This document shows, piece after piece, positions 53,971 to 64,000 of a stretch of 64,000 nucleotides of DNA. Below the pieces are notes generated by a model. It was given only the letters and a program-made list of their open reading frames with translations. It made no database searches and was not told the origin of the DNA. Source of the DNA: Bathynomus jamesi. Its lineage: Eukaryota; Arthropoda; Malacostraca; Isopoda; Cirolanidae. The stretch lies in contig JAJOZX010001864.1 in NCBI GenBank assembly GCA_023014485.1, positions 492,001 through 556,000 on the forward strand, in the 5' to 3' direction. The position numbers and the translations under genes were made by a program. Numbering within the stretch: position 1 is the first letter of the stretch; each line of letters starts with the position of its first letter.

Positions 53971-54171
53971 GACTACCTCATTGGTGTAGTACTTAGTTAG
54001 CATCGCTGACAACTAATCCATCCGTCCCGGGTTTGATTCCTAGCGAAGGAAGATGGTGTGCAGTTCAGCCAGGTGTTCATCCTTCCGTAAAAAAAAAAAA
54101 GTTGGTTGGTATAGATAAATGGGTATCCTGGGTAGCCTAGTGGTTAAGACGTTGGGCTTTTGATCGTGAGA
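53971..54171 (+). mobile_element. tRNA-type SINE
   Basis: CTCATTGGTGTAGTACTTAG (A-box side), CCCGGGTTTGATTCC (B box), a linker with TTCAGCCAGGTGTTCATCC, and a second tRNA-like part CTGGGTAGCCTAGTGGTTAA. It matches 62327-62490 in order. The copy is cut off at 54171, before the core domain. Confidence 0.75.
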
Positions 54172-55119
54172 TAAATTTTAAACATAAACTCAGTCTCAAT
54201 ACAACGAGTGTCATCAGCCAAATTTATGGTAGAGTAACTAGTTTCAATTAATGTTAAGTTTCGCGGAGACCAGACTACACAAGGTTTGGTGATCGTTTTA
54301 GATTGGTTAGTTATTTCCCACGTGACCAATTTCGCCCAGTCAGGCTCTGTGTAACAAATTTCGACTGTCTAAAAATTTATCTCCACGAAACTTAACATTT
54401 ACCCTAGTTTCCTATTCAGGTAAACTAGTAGATAGACTATAAACAGAGTCTAATATAAAGGGGAAATATAAAAAAAAGAAACATGCTATTTGTTCAAGTG
54501 ACGTAAGAGTTTTATCAAATAAGTATGGTACACCCTGTTCACACACTGATATTTAGTTTAGGTTAAAAATTAATTTAACCTCTTTAACTAGAATCAGCAA
54601 ATTACTTAATACAACGATACCTTCCTTTGAAAATCGTCAAAGTTGTAAACAAATCCGAAAACGTTCTAGAAGAAATGCACGAATTATTATATGAAACAAT
54701 AATAATAGCCAAATTACCTTATATTAACACATTAAACTGTTATTTGGTTACATTTGTACTATATATTTTTATAATAGAAGGGTAGCTAATTTATTTGCAC
54801 ATTTTAATGTACATATGGTCAGATTACGGACGTTTTCCAGTTTATGTACCGTTTTCTACAGTACATTACATACAGCATAGTAAACATCCTGTGCCCAAGT
54901 GACGAAAGTTATAATGTGGGTTAGGTTAGGTTAGGTTATCAAGAACTCGTTTTTGATCACTCATTTTTGATCTGAAAAGAAGCAAAAATAAATTATATGA
55001 AAAACGGTACACAAACTGGAAAAGGTCCCAGATTACTTTTGTGAAATACGTAACGGTAGTCAAATGCATTGAATTTCCTTGACAAGTAAGGTGGTCAGAT
55101 AATATATTAATAAAACTTA
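54172..55119. other. No recognised gene; short TTAGG run
   Basis: 54918-54938 reads GGTTAGGTTAGGTTAGGTTA, four steps of the arthropod telomere motif. The rest is AT-rich and non-coding. Confidence 0.5.
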
Positions 55120-55127
55120 GTTACTAG

Positions 55128-55632
55128 TAGTGATGGGACGATACCAAAATTTTTAACGATTCCGATTCCGATACCACTAAAAAGTCTCGATTCCGATACG
55201 ATTCTCGATTCCGATTCTCAATATTTTTAAATATAATTCTATACTTGTTTTTCTGGAAATTGTCATATTTTACTCTGGTAAGATTAACTATTTACATTAT
55301 GAGTATGGTAATATAAATTATAAATTATAATAGATTGGTTTAAAAATAAAAATCAACTGTAAGTTGTAACAATTCATTTTAATCTTCTTGATTACACATC
55401 ATGGATATACGTGTTTTAATGTATAGCTACAATACAATAAAAATAAAATTTGTTATCCTCTTTCATTTAAATTTTAAAGTTTACATTGCAAAACTGGTTC
55501 AATTAAAAGTTAAAGAATCGTTTTAAGAATCGGAAATCATGGTACAATTCTCTCGATTCCGATTCCGATTCCTGAAAAATGCTCGATTCTTCCGATTCTC
55601 GATTCCGATTCCGATTAATCGTCCCATCACTA
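55128..55632. mobile_element. Non-autonomous hAT-like element (505 bp) with 8-bp TSD
   Basis: TAGTGATGGGACGAT on both ends (inverted), flanked by GTTACTAG (55120-55127, 55633-55640). Both ends are filled with CGATTCCGATTCC motifs. No gene inside. Confidence 0.9.
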
Positions 55633-55726
55633 GTTACTAGTCAATGAACTATTACCATAATGATACCAATAGTCAAATTACTTGTGTGAAATATGTGAGG
55701 ACAGTCAGATACACTGTTTTTTATTG

Positions 55727-55801
55727 TTGGGTTAAGTCGTGATATTTTCATTAAAACTAACGAAAATATCACGACAACCTAACCAATCATCAAGGGTGTA
55801 C
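55727..55801. repeat. CCTAACC hairpin repeat, shortened
   Basis: GGTTAAGTCGTGATATTTTC with its inverse, followed by CCAATCATCAAGGGTGTAC. The left outer arm is missing. Confidence 0.75.
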
Positions 55802-56143
55802 AGTTGACTTAACCGGGCATTCAATAATTCATTTGCGCAAGAAATAAAGGTCAGATTTGAATAAAACACACCAAAATACCCCAGAAAAACCTATTCTCAT
55901 ATCAAAATCGACCCGCACGGGTAAAACGAATAATTACCCCCATACTATTTCAATCGATTTTAATCGAACCAAAAGTTGCTTATCTCCGTTAATATCAATT
56001 TGCACAAGAAATACTATAGAAGAAAATAGATTCAGATTTAAATTCTACATAAGAAAAACCGGATCTTGTGGGTTGTTGTATTAAATGAAGTAAATGATGC
56101 GTTATAACCCATAAGATCCTAATTACATAACTTTTGTCTGACC
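55802..56143. other. No recognised feature
   Basis: Non-coding; the flank TTGACTTAACCGGGCATTCA after the hairpin also accompanies the copy at 49.95 kb. Confidence 0.4.
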
Positions 56144-56472
56144 TAGGGTTACCAGACGTCCCGTATTTTACGGGACAGTCCCACATTTGATCAAAAAATC
56201 CCGCGTCAAAATCCCGCGTTCAAAATGTCTCGCAAAAAATATTTTTTAAGCACATTTTTTAGGGATGAATTGATTTAGAATTTCAATATTATGTATAATA
56301 ATTTCAATTTATTCATGATGTTTAATTGTTAAATATTATTGTAATAAAATTTTTCTAATTTTGTTTGTTGTAACCGTTGAAGAAATCTAGTTTCAATTTG
56401 AAAAAAAATTTGGTCTTAAAAAAAAAAAAATTTTTTGTCCCGCATGGGCATTTGAAAAATCTGGCAACCCTA
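56144..56472. mobile_element. hAT-like MITE (329 bp)
   Basis: TAGGGTTACCAGACGTCCCG at the left and TAGGGTTGCCAGATTTTTC (inverted) at the right. The left part repeats GTCCCG/TCCCGC motifs. The flanks do not show a clean duplication, so the superfamily is by end resemblance only. Confidence 0.6.
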
Positions 56473-56836
56473 GCCGTCACTCTGACCCCAAAGATACAAG
56501 TTTTTGTAACTAATGTTCAGAAATTTCACTTCATAACGTTTGTATACAACATAAATACTCTATAATAATAATTCTGGGTTTCTTGGGTGTTTTTCAACTA
56601 CCTCAACTACCCACAAGATCCTGTAATTATTACGGTGACGAAAGGATATGAAAAAAATACAAATTACATACAAATTAAATTAAGGCAAAAAGAAACTCTG
56701 TAACAATCTTAATATAAAAAAAAACATCTTTTAAATTATTCTTTCCACCAAATATACACTTTTAATCGGCGTAACATCTCCATTAAATACAGAGGTGTCC
56801 TCAAACTTTTGACCAACATACTAATATATATATATA
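56473..56836. other. No recognised feature
   Basis: AT-rich, non-coding. Confidence 0.4.
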
Positions 56837-56934
56837 CCGGGTGTACATAAAGTCAGGATCTATTTTTGTGAAGCACTTGGAAATTATATGGAATTCAATC
56901 ATAAAATGATAAAGTGGTAACATTTATTAAATAA

Positions 56935-57278
56935 TTAAGAGTAGGATTCGACGTGACGCCCATCAGTATCCCTGCACAGCTCAAATCGTTCCGCAGCATT
57001 TCTAAACACATTCTGGAGCATTTGCGGGGTTATGTTATCTGCAGCAGTTCGTATACGTGTACGTAAGTTTTCAAGACTCGTAATCTTCGTCTGATAGACG
57101 TGCGATTTGATAAAGCCCCATGCAAAGAAATCTAAAGGGGTTAAATCTGGTGATCTCGCTGGCCAAGGTCTTTGGTTGCTTCCGCGTCCGATCCAGCGAT
57201 TTGGAAAACGTCCATTTAGATAATCCTGAACAATTTTGGCATAGTAACAAGGAGCACCATCATGTTGATAGACGACGG
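56935..57278 (-). pseudogene. Mariner transposase 3' half, left arm
   Basis: About 114 codons: QHDGAPCYYAKIVQDYL with the second catalytic Asp, [34 protein letters not shown] with the third, IKSHVYQTKITSLENLR, and a C-terminus ending RHVESYS. It is open throughout. The first Asp and the DNA-binding domain are absent from the element. The open frame extends through the spacer only because the other arm mirrors it. Confidence 0.85.
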
Positions 57279-57295
57279 GGATAGGATTGTTAGTA

Positions 57296-57639
57296 CCGTC
57301 GTCTATCAACATGATGGTGCTCCTTGTCACTATGCCAAAATTGTTCAGGATTATCTAAATGGACGTTTTCCAAATCGCTGGATCGGACGCGGAAGCAACA
57401 AAAGACCTTGGCCAGCGAGATCACCAGATTTATCCCCTTTAGATTTCTTTGCATGGGGCTTTATCAAATCGCACGTCTATCAGACGAAGATTACGAGTCT
57501 TGAAAACTTACGTACACGTATACGAACTGCTGCAGATAACATAACCCCGCAAATGCTCCAGAATGTGTTTAGAAATGCTGCGGAACGATTTGAGCTGTGC
57601 AGGGATACTGATGGGCGTCACCTCGAATCCTACTCTTAA
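57296..57639 (+). pseudogene. Mariner transposase 3' half, right arm
   Basis: The inverse partner of the left-arm fragment: QHDGAPCHYAKIVQDYL, PARSPDLSPLDFFAWGF, ending RHLESYS. It keeps the CHYAK histidine that is Tyr in the left arm. Transcription through the palindrome would give a long hairpin RNA. No active enzyme can be made. Confidence 0.85.
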
Positions 57640-57739
57640 TTATTTAATAAATGTTACCACTTTATCATTTTATGATTGAATTCCATATAATTTCCAAGTG
57701 CTTCACAAAAATAGATCCTGACTTTATGTACACCCAATA

Positions 57740-58085
57740 TATATCCTGATACGAACCTCATTTTCATATCATGAGTTAAAATATTAAATCTAGCTATAAC
57801 TTAAGTATAATACATGCCACTTACATTAAGACAAGACAATCATGACAGCTCTAATAATTTCCCCTGTTTCTTATGTAATATACTGTTTCTTCCATAATCA
57901 AAATCCAGCTATATCTTTGTAATAAAAGTACTCGTGTGATCTCACTTGCCAATAAAGCATAAAGTTTGCTTGCGTGTGACAGTTCTATTATTATATATGC
58001 GTAAAATGATGAAATATCACTGGTAATATGTGACATACATGCAATATTTTTGTAATATTTTTTTGTATATACACATAAAAAAACA
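57740..58085. other. No recognised feature
   Basis: AT-rich unique sequence, ending in a short TA run next to a hAT end. Confidence 0.4.
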
Positions 58086-58106
58086 TATATATATATATAT
58101 ATATAT

Positions 58107-60795
58107 CAGTGGCGACTCGTGACATTTTTGTTCAGGCATGCAATGTTATGGAATGGAAGAAAAACATCCGCCTAACCCTCTTGCCCAAACTTTGCATATT
58201 GTTTACATAGAACTTAGCAAGTTAAAGGTGTTTTACAAACTTTTGGGGACCTCTTTGAAGGAAAGTTCATTTAATGTTAGGCTTAAATATGCGAACAAAA
58301 AATTAGACATATTTATATATAGTAGTTACCGAATTGATCTAAAGAAAAAGATACAAATTTAAAATTTACCTTAAATAATTGTGAAGCATTATTTGAATTG
58401 AAATTCTGCTCTCCTAGTTTTCCTGCAAAATTCTTCGATGACCAAATTGTAAAAGTACTCTCGATTCTCCATAAGCTTCTTGAGGAAATTTTTTTCAATT
58501 GAAATTAAGGCAAGATTAGATAGCCTTTCTTCACTTTGGGAACTCCGTAAATAACTTTTAATTCTTTTAAGCGCAGAAAATGATCGCTCAACACTTGCTG
58601 TCGATATTGGTATAGTTAGAATCAAATTCGTCAATTTATATATTTCCTTAAGACCTTTGTGCATTTCGCTTTCCAGTAGATATTTTAGGAGCTCAGCAAC
58701 ATTCTTTTTGGCAAAAGATTTGTGCGAATATAAAACACAATTCAGAACGGAGACGAGGAAACTCAAAAAATGAATTGTAGCTTCTTTTCAAAGATTCAAA
58801 AGCTCTCTCTGGGAAAGTAACATCATAGAACTCAAATTTTTTGCAATCTAAAAGCTCAATGAATTCCAATTTTTCCATTGAACTGAAACGCTCTTTCATT
58901 TGAAGAAGTATATTATCGAATATTTCATGAAATAGTTGACTATACTTCTCTTGTGGAGAAAGACTCTGTTTCCTTTTACATACAGGTTCACCACATCTTT
59001 CTGTTATCAAGTCCCACATATCTGCAAATTTTGTATCCCTTATTTGTTTGATTTTTTTCATAGTGCTTTCAACGGTGATTGAGCTATACACAATATCCAT
59101 AGATTTTGTTTGCAGCACATTAAATAGATATTCAATAAAAGGAAAAATTGAAGAAAATACTTCTAATAAAAAATTAAAATCGAAAGTATCTATACCAGCA
59201 AGCAATCCGCGTGCACTATTTTTTGTTTTTTCATCAAATTTCTTTGGGTTTTCAAGAATGCTTTTTAAAAGATCTATTAAATCTTCTTTATTTTCCTTAA
59301 CTCTTTCAACTAGACGAGATGAATAGTTCCACCGCGTTGGAGCCAGTTTAGGGAAACGCTTTCCAACAACTTTGTCAAGCATTGAAGTTCGCTTAGTTGA
59401 ACTGCTGAAAAATGATGACAAACTTCCTAATACTGAAAAAAAATTATTACATTCGGAAATTTCAGCGACAGCTTGGGATAAAACAAGGTTAAGTTTATGG
59501 GCGTAGCAGTGAAGAAAAATAGCCTCTGGTACAGTTTCTCTAATCTTTGTTTGTACTCCATTAAGATCGCTCCCCATAACAGCAGCACCGTCGTAGGTTT
59601 GAGCAACTAATTTTTTCAAACAGCCCAGTTCACCTAGTTGCCTTATAGATAAATCAGAAATCGCTCCTGCACTTCTATCATTGCTGACGTCATTGAATTT
59701 TATAAATCGTTCACAAATCTCTCCATGTTTATTAACATAACGAACAACAGTAGAGAGTTGAGAAAAACAGCTGACATCAGATGTTTCATCTAATAAAATC
59801 GCCACATACATGCAGTCGATAAGCTCACGTTTTATTTGTTCTAACATAACTGCACTAATAGATTGAATTATGTCATTCTGAATAGCAGATGATGTTCCCT
59901 TAAAAACAGTCGCAGTTTTTAAATGGTTTTGAAGCTTTTCATCGAATTCTCCATACAAAATACCAATTCAATATAGTTACCCCTATTGTCAGCGTTTTCT
60001 TCTTCATTGTGACCGCGAAATGCTAATTCTTGCATACCTAAAAAACATGTTATCCTAATCAAACGTTTCAAAATTTCTCGATTCTTATTAACTTCTTCGT
60101 TATGTCTGGAAATGGCAACTGATTTCTGCTTGTCGAGTATTAAATCAATTCTTTCTGACTTTCCAAATGTTTTAAGATCAACAAATGCATTTATGTGAGC
60201 AAGAGATTTTTCATGGCGAGAAATTGCAGTATGTAAATTGTTTAAATCGTCGTATCCACGACTAACAGAATTTGAATGCACCTATAAAACTGAATGCATG
60301 CCGTATTATTTTCATTAATTAAAAAAAAATCAGAACAAAGCTTTTTAATTATTTTTAGTAAAAATATTAAGTAAATTTTCTAAGCATATTTTAAAACATA
60401 TTGCCTTTTGAATTTAGCTATGAGGCTCAAAAAAAATATCTTATGGATAGTGAGAAGTCTCCTTAAAAAATTGCCCAAGGCAAGGCGGTGTAAACAAAAT
60501 CATGTCTTATTTCACTAGACAATTAAGAACATTTTTCTGTACCCAGACTGAATTAGTGAATGCGTTAGCTACAAGTATTTCGATCTGTGTACAGAAAAAT
60601 GTTCTTAATTGTCTAATGAAATAAGACATAATTTTGCTTACGCCCAATAGCCAGTACATGCGTGATTGAAGCCTTAGACTATTTTTAGTTTCTGAAAATT
60701 ATTTTTGTCAATTATAATCCTTACTTAGATCTGAAAAGAGAACATATTTAACACATTGCATTGCATGCGTTGCATTCATTAAGAAATCGCCACTG
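58107..60795 (-). mobile_element. hAT element, almost full length (2689 bp)
   Basis: CAGTGGCGACTCGTGAC at the left and CAGTGGCGATTTCTTAATG (inverted) at the right. Both flanks are TA runs, so the 8-bp duplication is not readable. One large minus-strand transposase fills the centre. A 49-bp-arm hairpin (60494-60542, 60589-60637) lies in the right subterminal region. Confidence 0.9.
58389..60281 (-). pseudogene. hAT transposase (ZMYM1-like/DUF4371 type), two frame shifts
   Basis: 60281-59940 encodes the end of a TTF-type zinc-finger region (GYDDLNNLHTAISRHEKSL) and a basic helix. After a shift near 59940 comes a 421-codon open part: NDIIQSISAVMLEQIKREL, the first catalytic Asp in VAILLDETSDVSCFSQL, QTYDGAAVMGSDLNGVQ with the second, LHCYAHKLNLVLSQAV (the conserved C/H block of hAT), and PTRWNYSSRLVERV. 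A second shift near 58750 leads to the dimerisation domain with LTLILTIPISTASVERSFSA reduced to TNLILTIPISTASVERSF, then RIKSYLRSSQSEERLSNLAL. The start of the zinc finger is missing or in an upstream exon. An intact enzyme would excise and reinsert the element; here two shifts prevent that. Confidence 0.85.
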
Positions 60796-61040
60796 ATATA
60801 TATATATATATTAGTGATGTAGGTCACATCCGCATCCGCAGAACATCCGCACATTTTCTCGCATCCGCATCCGCACCCGCATCCGCACTTTGGACTGCGG
60901 ATGTCGTGCGGATGTGGACCGTTGAGATAAAATGTCATTAATAAGCGGAAATTATCAAATTCTATATTAGAACTAGTTCATTGTGCGCAAAAGTGATGCA
61001 AGCGACAAGACGAGAGGCTGTTCTTGTATGAAGTTACTCT

Positions 61041-61568
61041 CTTGCAACCTACTTAGATCCACGTTACAAAGCTAAGTTATTTTCACCTAGTACATTAGAA
61101 CGAGTTAAATCATCACTTGGCAAAGCAGTTGAAGAGCTTCAATCTCTTGAATCTGTCGCTTCGCCACCCACCAAAAGAATAAAAGTTTCAGTGACAGAAC
61201 CAACACCTTCAACAAGCAAATCTATCACAGAATCTGTCTCTCAGTTTCTTGAGTCAAGCAGCAATGACGAGACCTACGCGATGTCAAAAGATGTAGTAAA
61301 AATGATCGAGAGCTATCACCAAGAAAAACGCCTGGCTGCATGTGACAATCCTATTAGTTGGTGGAAAAATACGCAGAATATCTATCCATACTTGAGTAAA
61401 CTTGCAAGGAAACATTTAGCCTGTCCTCCAACAAACGTACCAAGCGAGAGATTATTTAGCAGTGCTGGATTAATATATGATGAAAAGAGAAACAGACTGG
61501 CAGCAGAAAAGGCAGAAAAATTAATGTTCCTTAAGCATAACCTTCCTATAATTAAGTTTGAACATTAA
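61041..61568 (+). pseudogene. hAT transposase C-terminal part (ZBED type)
   Basis: The frame is open from about 61044: TYLDPRYKAKLFSPSTLERV is the block just before the insertion domain end. A serine-rich linker follows, then NPISWWKNTQNIYPYLSKLA and the dimerisation signature CPPTNVPSERLFSSAGLI, KRNRLAAEKAEKLMFLKHN and a stop. The BED finger and both catalytic Asp residues are deleted. The preserved part is free of stops, so the deletion is probably not very old. Confidence 0.8.
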
Positions 61569-61584
61569 ACGATGAACATCTTAG

Positions 61585-61791
61585 CAAAGCTGGGCACTTG
61601 CGGGTTTTTTTGCGGTACTGCGGTACTGCGGTACTACCGCACTACCAAACCGGTACCGCATAACGCAGTACCGCAAAGGATCGCTGAAAGTACAGGCTGT
61701 ACTTTCAGCGATCCTTTGCGTTATGCGGTACCGGTTTGGTAGTGCGGTAGTACCGCAGTACCGCAAAAAAAACCGCAAGTGCCCAGCTTTG
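61585..61791. mobile_element. Palindromic hAT MITE (207 bp) with perfect TSD
   Basis: CAAAGCTGGGCACTTGCGG and its inverse form the ends, and the element is palindromic over almost its whole length. GCGGTACTGCGGTACT motifs recur near the ends. CATCTTAG flanks both sides (61577-61584, 61792-61799). Inserted into the hAT at 60812-62298. Confidence 0.95.
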
Positions 61792-62292
61792 CATCTTAGT
61801 TTACTTTATTTTAATTACTCATTTATAAATATGCCTAATAAAACTTTAAACTTAATATAAATAGTTATCAAGCTAATTAAAGATCTCTTTCTATAAGGGT
61901 GGAGGTTGGGGAAAGAGGTCGGTGGGGTGCATTTGAGTTGGGTTCACGTCCCGCATCCTGGTAACACAATTATGGTTTCTAATTGTGCTGAAACTCAACA
62001 AAATATAACGAATTTATTTGCAGACGAATTCACTAATTGATTTCTATATTAGTTAGATGCTTGATATTATTTTATATGTTCAGAGAAAAGTACAGCAATT
62101 ATTGTACAATTAATCAATTATACTACATTATAGCTACAGCTCTCTCTATATAATAACTTATTATATACGTTAAACACAACAAATCTCGAATATATCCTAA
62201 AAATAACGAAAATGTAGACATCCGCATCCGCGGATGTTGAAATCAAACATCCTCATCCGCATCCGCGGATGTGAAAAAAATGACATCCGCTA

Positions 62293-62326
<34 letters not shown>

Positions 62327-62328
<2 letters not shown>

Positions 62329-62605
62329 GCCTCGGTGGTGTAGTGGTTAGCGTCACTGACTACGAATCTATCGGCCCTGGGATCGAGACCCGGTGGCGGC
62401 AGTCGGCACGCAGCAAAACCCAGCTGTTCGTCCTTCCACAAAAAAAATTGGTTGGTAGATAAACGGGTACCCTGAGTAGCCTAGTGGTTAAGACGCTGGG
62501 CTGGTGGTGGGTCGTGGTTCGGATTCCACGTTAAACTGTAGGTCTAAGGTGGAGTGACAAGCTTGACCTTCGTTAGAATGAAAAAATCGGGCGGAAGCAA
62601 AACCA

Positions 62606-62608
<3 letters not shown>
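62327..62608 (+). mobile_element. tRNA-type SINE, longest copy
   Basis: The head is tRNA-like: CTCGGTGGTGTAGTGGTTAG (A box) and TGGGATCGAGACCC (B box). It is followed by TTCGTCCTTCCACAAAAAAA and a second tRNA-like part, GAGTAGCCTAGTGGTTAAGA plus GTGGTTCGGATTCCACGT. The 3' part is AAACTGTAGGTCTAAGG, TTGACCTTCGTTAGAATGA and AATCGGGCGGAAGC. It ends at a (TA)n array. Related pieces: 53971, 40525 and 25626. Confidence 0.8.

Positions 62609-62660
<52 letters not shown>
62609..62660. repeat. (TA)n microsatellite
   Basis: About 25 TA units between the SINE and a Tc1 terminus. Confidence 0.95.
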
Positions 62661-62663
<3 letters not shown>

Positions 62664-64000
62664 CAGTGCCGCGAAAAGTATCCGATCACTCAAGAAAATA
62701 CAATATTTTCCCTTGATATTCAGAGACACGTAATTCACTTTCTATTTGTTCTAGCGACATCTGGTAACTTTGAGGTTGCTCGCTGATATGAGAGCTATCC
62801 AACGCATTCTCAAATTAGTGTTCTGGTAGCCTTCGTTGCGGGTGGCTGTGTCTCAAATTTGTCAGATTTCACTGTTTGTGTAAATTTCTTGATATTTTTT
62901 TTTTTTTTACAGAAAGTGGTGTAAATAAAATTTATATATAATGTGTGCTAAAAAACAACTTAAGAGTGATTGTCGAGGTGCTATTGTTGCTTTGCATGCA
63001 TGTGGGAAATCACAGAGACAGATAGCTAAGGAATTAAACATATCCCAAAGTACCGTTAATTTATGGGTTTCACGGGCTAAGAACAATGGTGGCCTAACCA
63101 CGCCAGTCCCTAAAAAACGATCTGGCAGACCGAGAAAAAACAAATTCGCGAACAGACAAACTTATGAAACGTTTAGTATTGAAAAACCCAACAATAACTG
63201 CGAAAGAAATAAAATTTAATATGAATAATTTGTTATCTGGTGTTTCTGAACGAACTATCCAGGAGCGGCTCCAAAAAGAACTCGGATTACCATCTCGCCA
63301 TGCTGCTAAGAAACCGTTCATTAATGAAAAAATGCGTAAAAAACGTGTCGCATTTTGTAAAAATACATTCATTGGACTGTTGATGACTGGAAGAAGGTTT
63401 TATTTAGCGATGAGTCGACATTTTTGACATTCAGAAGTTGTCCAAAAAAGGTTCGCCGGCCTATTGGCTCAAATAGGATGGACCCTAAATACACCCTAAA
63501 GACAATGAAACACCCTCCAAGTGTGATGGTTTGGGGTTGTTTCGGTTACTATGGGCGTGGAAACTTATATTTTCTTCCGAAAAACACAACTATGAATGGT
63601 GCACGGTATTTAGCAATGCTACAGGATAAACTTCCAATGGCAATGGCAATCCAAAGGACAAAAACATACATGCATGATGGTGCACATGTCACAGGGCCAA
63701 AATAGTGACAAAATGGATTACTGACAATAAATTTGATATTTTGGATTGGCCTGGTAATAGTCCAGATCTCAATCCGATAGAAAATCTGTGGCTAATAATA
63801 AAAAATAAGGTTGAATGCCACGACACTGGCTCAGTCGAAAAATTACAAGAGGCCATCAAAAAGGTATGGTGCAAGGAAATATCAGTGGAAGTTTGTCAAA
63901 ACTTGATTAAATCCATGCCAAAACGTCTAGAACAAGTCATCCAAACCAAAGGACAGATGACAAAATACTAATATAAGGTTAGTATACATTTAAACATTGT
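62664..64000 (+). mobile_element. Tc1-like element, right end outside the window
   Basis: It starts after TA with CAGTGCCGCGAAAAGTATCC and continues with GATCACTC, a common Tc1-family end. The gene is nearly complete within the window. The matching right terminus is expected shortly after 64000. Confidence 0.85.
62941..63971 (+). pseudogene. Tc1-like transposase (DD34E), three frame shifts
   Basis: The start at 62941 (MCAKKQLKSDCRG) leads into a helix-turn-helix ALHACGKSQRQIAKELNISQ and STVNLWVSRAK, then the basic linker KKRSGRPRKN. After a shift near 63140: NPTITAKEIKFNMNN and SERTIQERLQKELG. After a second shift near 63362, the first Asp lies in VLFSDESTF (about 63410), followed by HPPSVMVWGCFGYYGRGNLY. 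The second Asp lies in YMHDGA (63674). A third shift near 63685 precedes DWPGNSPDLNPIENLW, whose Glu completes the DDE triad with Tc1-type spacing. The final stop is at 63969-63971. All domains are present, so only three small indels separate this copy from an open gene. Confidence 0.85.

Larger units (their letters stand above)
56837..57737. mobile_element. Mirror-image mariner element (901 bp palindrome)
   Basis: Two 442-bp arms (56837-57278 and 57296-57737) are inverse copies with only a few mismatches (for example TCTTTGG against TCTTTTG, and GGGTTAAAT against GGATAAAT), separated by 17 bp. Each arm runs from a terminus CCGGGTGTACATAAAGTC to the middle of a transposase gene. Unrelated sequence begins exactly at the two termini, with TA on both sides. 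Confidence 0.9.
60812..62298 (+). mobile_element. hAT element with CATCCG repeats, internally deleted
   Basis: The left end is TAGTGATGTAGGTCACATCC. The right end, inverted, is TGATGTAGCGGATGTCA. GCATCC/GGATGC motifs crowd both ends (60830-60915 and 62215-62295). Only 16 bp of TA sequence separates it from the previous hAT. A palindromic MITE is inserted behind its gene. Confidence 0.8.

Noticed and set aside
56837..57737. A sequencing or assembly palindrome artefact
   Set aside because: The mirror stops exactly at the element termini with TA, and the arms differ at several sites. Neither is expected from an artefact, though reads should still be checked.

Overview
This window is non-coding, repeat-dominated DNA from an animal, most likely an arthropod and perhaps a crustacean. 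That placement is an inference. It rests on the mix of CR1/Jockey-like LINEs, Penelope-like elements, many IS630/Tc1/mariner and hAT families, 5S- and tRNA-headed SINEs, long (TA)n arrays and short TTAGG-type (arthropod telomere-like) motifs. I see no bacterial-style operons and no complete host protein gene. The only candidate for host coding sequence is one 45-nt internal exon on the minus strand near 50.3 kb, so the window may lie mostly in introns or intergenic sequence.

Layout. 0-5.6 kb: head-to-tail fragments of a CR1-like LINE, a short piece of another LINE, and a second LINE family. 5.6-10 kb: two mariner-type miniature elements, a Helitron-like end with tandem duplications, and a minus-strand Jockey-like LINE. 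10-16 kb: palindromic MITEs, a decayed hAT element that was duplicated and then hit by a mariner, and a non-autonomous hAT. 16-20 kb: hairpins, a 1.1-kb nested foldback and a possible LTR-element leader with a TATA/initiator core promoter. 20-25 kb: LINE fragments and two minisatellites (32-bp and 33-bp units). 24.5-29.5 kb: four 5S-rRNA-derived SINEs, a mariner and LINE pieces. 30.5-35.5 kb: a DD34D mariner, a hAT remnant with perfect 8-bp target duplications, and a 2.3-kb element with CACTGG ends carrying a cysteine-rich protein I cannot assign to a standard transposase class. 36-42 kb: a 9-bp-TSD MITE, a hAT MITE, two Penelope-like fragments, a hAT with a BED finger, and LINE and SINE pieces. 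42-44.4 kb: a CR1-like LINE whose reverse-transcriptase region is inverted, with a small segment flipped back. 44.7-47.3 kb: a second unassigned element with TTAGGGTGATT ends and a nearly open gene of about 555 codons. 47.6-51.7 kb: nested hAT elements, SINEs, a Helitron-like end and a mariner. 53-57.7 kb: SINE, MITEs and a 901-bp mirror-image mariner. 58.1-62.3 kb: two adjacent hAT elements, the second carrying a nested palindromic MITE. 62.3-64 kb: a tRNA-type SINE and a Tc1 element that runs off the window.

No gene here works with its neighbours in a pathway. The functional relations are those of mobile DNA: autonomous transposases and reverse transcriptases, now mostly broken by frameshifts and stops, and the short elements (MITEs, SINEs) that probably depended on related enzymes elsewhere in the genome. 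The most useful observations are the two unassigned element types, the mirror mariner, a core domain shared by SINEs with unrelated heads, and a group of hAT families that keep a TAGTGATG-like terminus while changing their subterminal repeat motif.
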